The notes under the pieces were generated by a model that made no database searches, had not been told where the DNA came from, and saw only the letters and a list, made by a program, of their open reading frames with translations. Below are positions 59,031-64,000 of a stretch of DNA of 64,000 nt, in pieces. This stretch comes from Echeneis naucrates. Lineage: Eukaryota > Chordata > Actinopteri > Carangiformes > Echeneidae. The stretch is taken from positions 5,475,614-5,539,613 of the forward strand of contig NC_042521.1 of NCBI RefSeq assembly GCF_900963305.1. Direction: 5' to 3'. The position numbers were made by a program, and so were the translations under genes. Numbering within the stretch: the first letter of the stretch is position 1; each line of letters opens with the position of its first letter.

Positions 59031-62000
59031 TGTATAGCAATTGCAATATCTGCCTAAATGTTTTTTTTTTTTTGCACATTCTGCGACTGGTGGCAGAGTT
59101 GACTTTAGCCGGAGATTTTATCGACATTTAAAGAACTGTGAAATAAAAGAAAAGTTATTCAGTACTAATCATAGTGGGAATATGATGAGGCTTTGTTTCA
59201 TTAGCTCTGTAAATTCAGAATAAATTGGTTGGAGAAACCTGTCAGCGGTCACAGGGCAGTGACTACCTGTACGATTGCTCTCACGGTCTCTCCGTCTCTG
59301 CAGGCGGAGGCAGTGAGGAGGGTGATGTCTGAGCTGAACCTCACCGTGGTGGAGATGGGGACGGAGGAGGGGGACTCTGGAGGGGCCACCCTGGAGGGCA
59401 GCGATATCCTCTTCACGGGGAGGGAATTCTTCGTCGGCATCTCCTCCCACACCAACCGCAGAGGGGCAGAGGTGTTGGCAGACACTTTCAGGGTAAAGAG
59501 CGGGTGGAGGGAAGATGGCTGACCAGTGAAATAATGAATTACAGTGGGAACTCCAGCTGTGCTCCCATCAAGCTCTGTGACATCAGGCTTGTCAATAAAC
59601 CGCAAAAATTATTAGCTGGCTGAGTTTTTTTTAAGCCTGTGCAACATATAGGCAATGCCAAGATCCTTGTCAGAAGATGAACTGTGCTGCCAAAGTGAGC
59701 AGGTGGCCATTTGCATCATTGCATTTGGGGAATTACAGTCTGTAAACAGTGATGAATGAGGTCATTCCACCGGCCACACAGAGGGGCCCCCCGGGCTCAT
59801 TAGTGCTGGTTCCCCCACTTCTCCTAAGTGCATTTCACATTTTAACGCACACTTTTCATCCACTTGTGTTGAACATGTATGTGTGTTGGCTCAGTCTGGT
59901 ATGAGCCAGCGTGGGTGTGAGCTGTCATGTGGTCTGAGGTGAAAGACATCTTCCACTTGTGTCAGGTTTCTGAGTTGTGAATAACGGGCTTCATTCATAA
60001 AATCCAGTAAGCTTTATGTTTTACTGCTCTATATATATTTGGTGTTCAAGTATTTTTCTTTGTACGCACAACTCTGAGTAAAAAAAATTGCTCCTGTTCC
60101 ACACACTGTATTTATGACCCCGATGTGCTGCAAACTGAATTTAAAATTACTGCACTTGAGCTTTTTACTGTGAAGAAGTAGACTAAATCTTAAAGAAACC
60201 TGAGAGGACAGTGTGTGAATTAAAACTTTCACCCTGCTCAGGACTTCGCCGTGTCCACTGTCCCCGTCTGTGGTGGAGCCCGGCTGAGAAACATCTGTTC
60301 CATGGGAGGCCCAGATACGATCATCATAAGCAGCAGTGACGGGGCCAAGAAGACACTCCGGGTAAGTGTTTGTGTCTACATGCAGCAGATGTGTGTGTAT
60401 CCATGTGGCATTTTCATTTTTTCCTCTTTTTTTTTTTAAATTATATTTAATGCATAAAGCCAATTTTACTGTTTATATTCTATATTAACATTTATATCGT
60501 ATATATTGTGCATGTTGGATGATCAGTACAAGCCAGAAATACAGTTTTGTTTTGCTGATTTATATTTGTGTAGTGTAGAGTTGTATCAGTTTTGTAGTTA
60601 TATTGACAAATAGACAATCGTGTATTTGCCAGATAACATCTAGCTGTCAGCACTGTTGTCCATCTGCCCGGTTATCTCTCTGCACTAATGTGACCTGAAC
60701 ACATCATGTATCTCCTGACTGCTCATGTCTTATTACTTACTTTGTGTCTGTGTGCGAAGCGGGGAGTGTTCTGCTGCAGTGTGTCTGTGTGTGGAGCTGT
60801 CTGGCAGTGCACACTAACATAAGTGTGCATTTGTCTCCAGATGATGGAGCAGCTGACTGATCACCACTATGAAGTCCTCACTGTCCCCGAGGAATCAGCT
60901 GCAAACTGCATCTACATCAAAGGTCCGTCTAAACGGGACTTCCTGCTGCACCGGCCTGCAGACGAGTGTCCTGACAGCATCTCTGTGAGTACAGAAAGAA
61001 AAAAGAACACTCATTCTTAGTATCTTGAGGTCGAAGCTCATCAGTGAAAAAGGTTCAGACTGTAGAAAGATCATAGGTAAATGTTTTAACAGGCTGAGTT
61101 CTGACTGGTAAACTGATCTTTGACGCCCATGACCAGTGAATTTCAGTCAGACATCATTTCTGTCTGTTCTACACAGCTCTATTGGGAGTTAAAGCCCTGC
61201 GTTTTTCTAAAGCAGTATTAAAGATACTGCAGACTCGGCCTTTTCAGTTAGAGTAACTTAATCTTTATTCTGCAGAATATTTACACAACTCCCACACACT
61301 TTGTAACAAGATTAACAGACAGAACATTTCCTGCGATGCAGATCTTTGCTGTAATTCTCTGCAACTGATTTCAAGAGCAAACAGAAATATCTTATTAAGA
61401 GATTTGAAGTCGCTCTAAACAGTATGTTTGGACTGCTGTGACTGACGCCGTCTTTTGAAGCCATTTTCTCGCTCACAGCACCATCCTCCATCACTGACCT
61501 GGTAAAAATGTGAGTGGGTGTCAGGACAGAAGTCCAGATATCTTGAAAATTTTTAGAAGTTTTTTTTTTTTTTTGTGAGCATGAGCTGAAAGGTCATATT
61601 CAGTGAATGGAGCTGTTGTGAATTACATCAGACAGGACTCAGTTATTGTTTACTGTAAATTACCATCTATTTGACTGCTGTCCAATCAAAACAGCATCAC
61701 CTCATCTGAATCTGAAAGATGAATGATCGAACTGAAAACTCCTTTTAACAACACAGACATTTCTGGTCATTTATGTTGTCTCAAACTCATATCTCAAATT
61801 AACTGCATGCACTCTGACAAGAGCCAAGAACAGTGAAAACTTCTAGTTATTGCTGTGAACATAACACGCTGAAGTCTGAAGCCTGGATGCAATCCAGGCA
61901 GTGAACAGCTTTTCCATTTTTTTATTAGACTGAATTCTTCAAGTCTGCGCAGTGCCAGTGATGAGTGCATTGTTTCCTCTCTGCAGGCCTTCCAGAAGCT

Positions 62001-62106
62001 GCAGGACTACACCCTGCTGCCTACAGCCTGCAGCGAGGCCCAAAAACTGGGAGCATCGCTGTCTTCGCTCTGTCTCCTCATCAACAGAAAGCACACCTAT
62101 TTCTGA
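58095..62106 (+). CDS. ddah2: DDAH2-type dimethylarginine dimethylaminohydrolase family protein
   Basis: Exons 58095-58394, 59304-59492, 60242-60361, 60841-60984 and 61987-62106 total 873 nt and 290 residues; all junctions are phase 0. The start chosen is AACATGG (Kozak-like); MCPYGRF nine bases later is an alternative. An acceptor at 57994 probably joins it to the exon ending at 56981. Family blocks are RFTHAVVRGIPE, DLAKAQRQFG, GDTALITRPF, DILFTGREFFVGIS, RRGAEVLADTF, FAVSTVPV and the C-terminal LSSLCLL. This is the pentein fold of DDAH, which in DDAH1 hydrolyses asymmetric dimethylarginine to citrulline. Linkage to clic1 supports DDAH2. DDAH1 Glu78-Asp79 are kept (ED at 77-78). However, DDAH1 His173 aligns with Arg177, DDAH1 Arg145 aligns with His149, and about four residues are inserted at 123-127. 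Catalytic activity is doubtful. Confidence 0.93.
58992..59028. repeat. (AT)n microsatellite in ddah2
   Basis: About 18 AT units, with one GT interruption, in the intron between the first two coding exons of ddah2. Confidence 0.9.
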
Positions 62107-62695
62107 GAGGGAGTACACACACACAGTATGTTACACAGTATTTACCTGCACATGCTCAGAAACACTTCCGACTCATTTTAAATTCCCAATTATTTATTGT
62201 TAAGGGACTGACACAGCCTTTGTATGAGAAAATGATCCATCTATCTGTGGCTCAGCTGGCTACGGGGCAGCACAGAAGTCCTAACTCCACTCACGAAACC
62301 ACTAAATGGCTTTTTAATCTCCCCAGGACTTTTTAGTTTGAGGAAACTAAATATGCTTTAAGAGCTCAGTGTAACCCTGTGGTGCCCAAATTGAAGGGCT
62401 TTATTTAGCTCTTGTATCTATGAAACTGGCTGATATGTAGTTCATGACTCTAGTTATTTTTGTGACAGTTTAGAATTACAGGTTTTTAGCAGAGTGTAGA
62501 AATGCAGATTTTTATTAAATAGCTGTTTTAGTTTTCCTTATGAATTTATAGCAAGTGTAGATATACTACAATTTAACTGACAACTTTTCAGACTCATTGT
62601 TTACATGTAATTTAGATCTAGTTGGCAATTTTAAGTAAAAATTGAAGCTAATGCAGTCTAATAAAATCTTGCAATAAAGGCTCCAGTTATTTTAA
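62107..62695 (+). other. ddah2: ddah2 3' UTR
   Basis: AT-rich non-coding sequence with AATAAA at 62659-62664 and 62673-62678. It ends about 260 bp from the rps5 stop codon on the other strand, so ddah2 and rps5 are convergent. No other element is seen. Confidence 0.55.
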
Positions 62696-62956
62696 GTGTT
62701 TCAGGTCATTTGAGGCTGCAGTTTTGAATTAGTGAAAAGCATTACTAGTATTGTTTGTCCGAGTGACATAAAATGAACAGCGTCACAAGCTACATCCTCA
62801 AATGATCAGTTTAATGTATTGGACTGCACTAGTTTAACCAGTAGTACCTGTCTGTATCAGATGCTCCAAACATTTGTGTGAAGAGATTCATTAAAAACTC
62901 ATGAAATCAACAAAAATTTCTTGAGATTTATTTGTTTTGTTAGAAAGCAAACATGT

Positions 62957-63759
62957 TTAACGGTTGGACTTGGCAACTCTCTCCAACTCGTCTTTCTTCT
63001 TGATGGCATAGGAGTTAGATGAACCCTGGAACAAGAAATTCAAAGTTTAATGTGCATCACAACTTGTGTGACAGACAACTTTAGTGAAATGTATGAAGAC
63101 TTACCTTAGCTGCATTGATCAGCTCATCAGCCAGACACTCGGCGATGGTCTTGATGTTCCTGAAAGCAGCTTCTCTTGCTCCTGTACACAGCAGCCAGAT
63201 GGCCTGCAAAACAAAAGGGAGAGAGGATGAGACGGGCTGACACTCGGGCTGGTAGAGACATGTGTCTGAGTTGGTGATTGACTGGGCCACAACAGGCTAC
63301 AGCCAATGAATAAGCAAAGACACTTTCCTCTACGAGTGCTCTAGCACACCAGGACAACAGGTAGTATCCAGGCGTGACTCTAGCCTCGCTTAGTGAATAC
63401 ACATCAATACAACTTGCAGACATAGAAAGGGAATACTTAGCCTTGTGCTTAAACAATTACAACCAAGTATAAAACGGCACACTTCCAATTTCTATAAAAT
63501 TAAAAATCTGATAAGGTTCTCCCTGATTCACACCTTCGTCAGATACACGAAAAGGGAACATTTTTACATCTGGATTGGAGCAGGATTTTCTTCCATTACT
63601 ACACTCGTGTTCTTGTTATGGATATGTTACCTGGTTAACTCTGCGGAGGGGTGACACATCCACGGCCTGCCTCCTGACGGTACCGGCACGGCCAATACGG
63701 GTGGAGTCCTCACGGGGTCCACTGTTGATGATGGCATTCACCAAGACCTGAAGGGGATT
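62957..63759 (-). CDS. rps5: 40S ribosomal protein S5 (uS7), 3' part, three exons
   Basis: On the minus strand, exons 63759-63631, 63203-63105 and 63025-62957 encode the last 97 residues, in phase 0 throughout. The sequence runs [68 protein letters not shown] and [20 protein letters not shown] ending NR. It matches the C-terminus of eukaryotic RPS5, the uS7 protein of the small-subunit head near the mRNA exit channel. The 5' exons lie beyond the right edge, so the gene is cut by the window. Introns are 427 and 79 nt; the larger one holds a probable H/ACA snoRNA. Linkage to class III genes is not seen in human, where RPS5 is on chromosome 19. Confidence 0.96.
63258..63392 (-). ncRNA. probable H/ACA box snoRNA in rps5 intron
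   Basis: Read on the minus strand, about 135 nt show the H/ACA plan. The 5' hairpin has a lower stem GCGAG/CTCGT, an open pocket (GCTAGAGT / CTAGAGCA) and an upper stem CACGCCTGGA/TCCTGGTGTG with one mismatch and one wobble. An H box AGAGGA (63326-63331) follows directly. The 3' hairpin has a lower stem GTCT/AGAC, a pocket, and an upper stem ATTGGCTG/CAGTCAAT with one wobble. ACA (63261-63263) then lies three bases from the predicted 3' end. Both upper stems end 13 nt before their box, as expected for pseudouridylation guides. Ribosomal-protein introns are classic snoRNA hosts. The rRNA target and family name are not identified; folding was done by eye. Confidence 0.45.
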
Positions 63760-64000
63760 CTGGGAAGAAGATTGTATATTTAATAAAATTTTCTGTTTCC
63801 AAAACCTGACAAAGTGAGCTTACATTTCTTTTGATGTATTTTAGGTTCATGACAACCATTTACCTTTGCACATATATAAAAACCAATATCCTTCTAAGCA
63901 ATTATTTTTTACTCAATGTATCAATTCACAATAAACAACTATTCTCAGAAAAATGGTAACTTCGGTAATTCTCAATGACAGGGAGAGAGGAAAAGAAAGA

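Noticed and set aside
60029-60463. 144-codon minus-strand frame
   Set aside because: Antisense to ddah2 exon 3, which is firmly identified by conserved DDAH sequence.

Overview
The window is vertebrate nuclear DNA, and almost certainly from a ray-finned (teleost) fish. Genes are split by GT-AG introns, many only 80-300 bp long. The intergenic DNA is AT-rich, with many CA/GT microsatellites and short interspersed repeats of kinds common in fish. The gene order is a piece of the ancestral MHC class III region: prrc2a, csnk2b, a Ly6 cluster, clic1, another Ly6 gene, ddah2 and then rps5. In mammals PRRC2A, CSNK2B, the LY6G5/LY6G6 genes, DDAH2 and CLIC1 share the class III region, whereas RPS5 lies elsewhere. 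No species can be named from the sequence alone; a percomorph-like teleost is my inference.

Layout. 0.4-11 kb: prrc2a (+), 16 coding exons, all splice phases closing to 1,960 codons; its C-terminus stops where the human protein continues. 13.6-19.1 kb: csnk2b (+), a 215-residue casein kinase II beta subunit. 19.1-23.3 kb: mostly featureless, but with a possible two-exon secreted small ORF. 23.3-42.1 kb: four tandem Ly6/uPAR-domain genes (+), each with three coding exons. Each has a 52-nt first coding exon, a 111-nt second exon, phase-1 introns, a ten-cysteine three-finger domain and a GPI-type tail. 44.4-50.6 kb: clic1 (+). 50.9-52.9 kb: a fifth Ly6 gene (-), tail to tail with clic1. 56.8-62.7 kb: ddah2 (+). 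62.9 kb to the edge: the 3' half of rps5 (-), with a probable H/ACA snoRNA in one intron.

The genes do not form one pathway. prrc2a, csnk2b and rps5 are housekeeping genes (RNA binding, kinase regulation, translation). clic1 and ddah2 encode soluble or metabolic-fold proteins. The Ly6 genes encode small GPI-anchored surface proteins that look like a local, fast-diverging family. The most noteworthy points are the Ly6 array, loss of the DDAH catalytic histidine in ddah2, loss of the human redox Cys59 in clic1, an upstream ORF ending two bases before the clic1 start, the shortened prrc2a, and the intronic snoRNA candidate. Exon limits come from reading splice signals and frame closure by eye; UTR ends and transcription starts are estimates.
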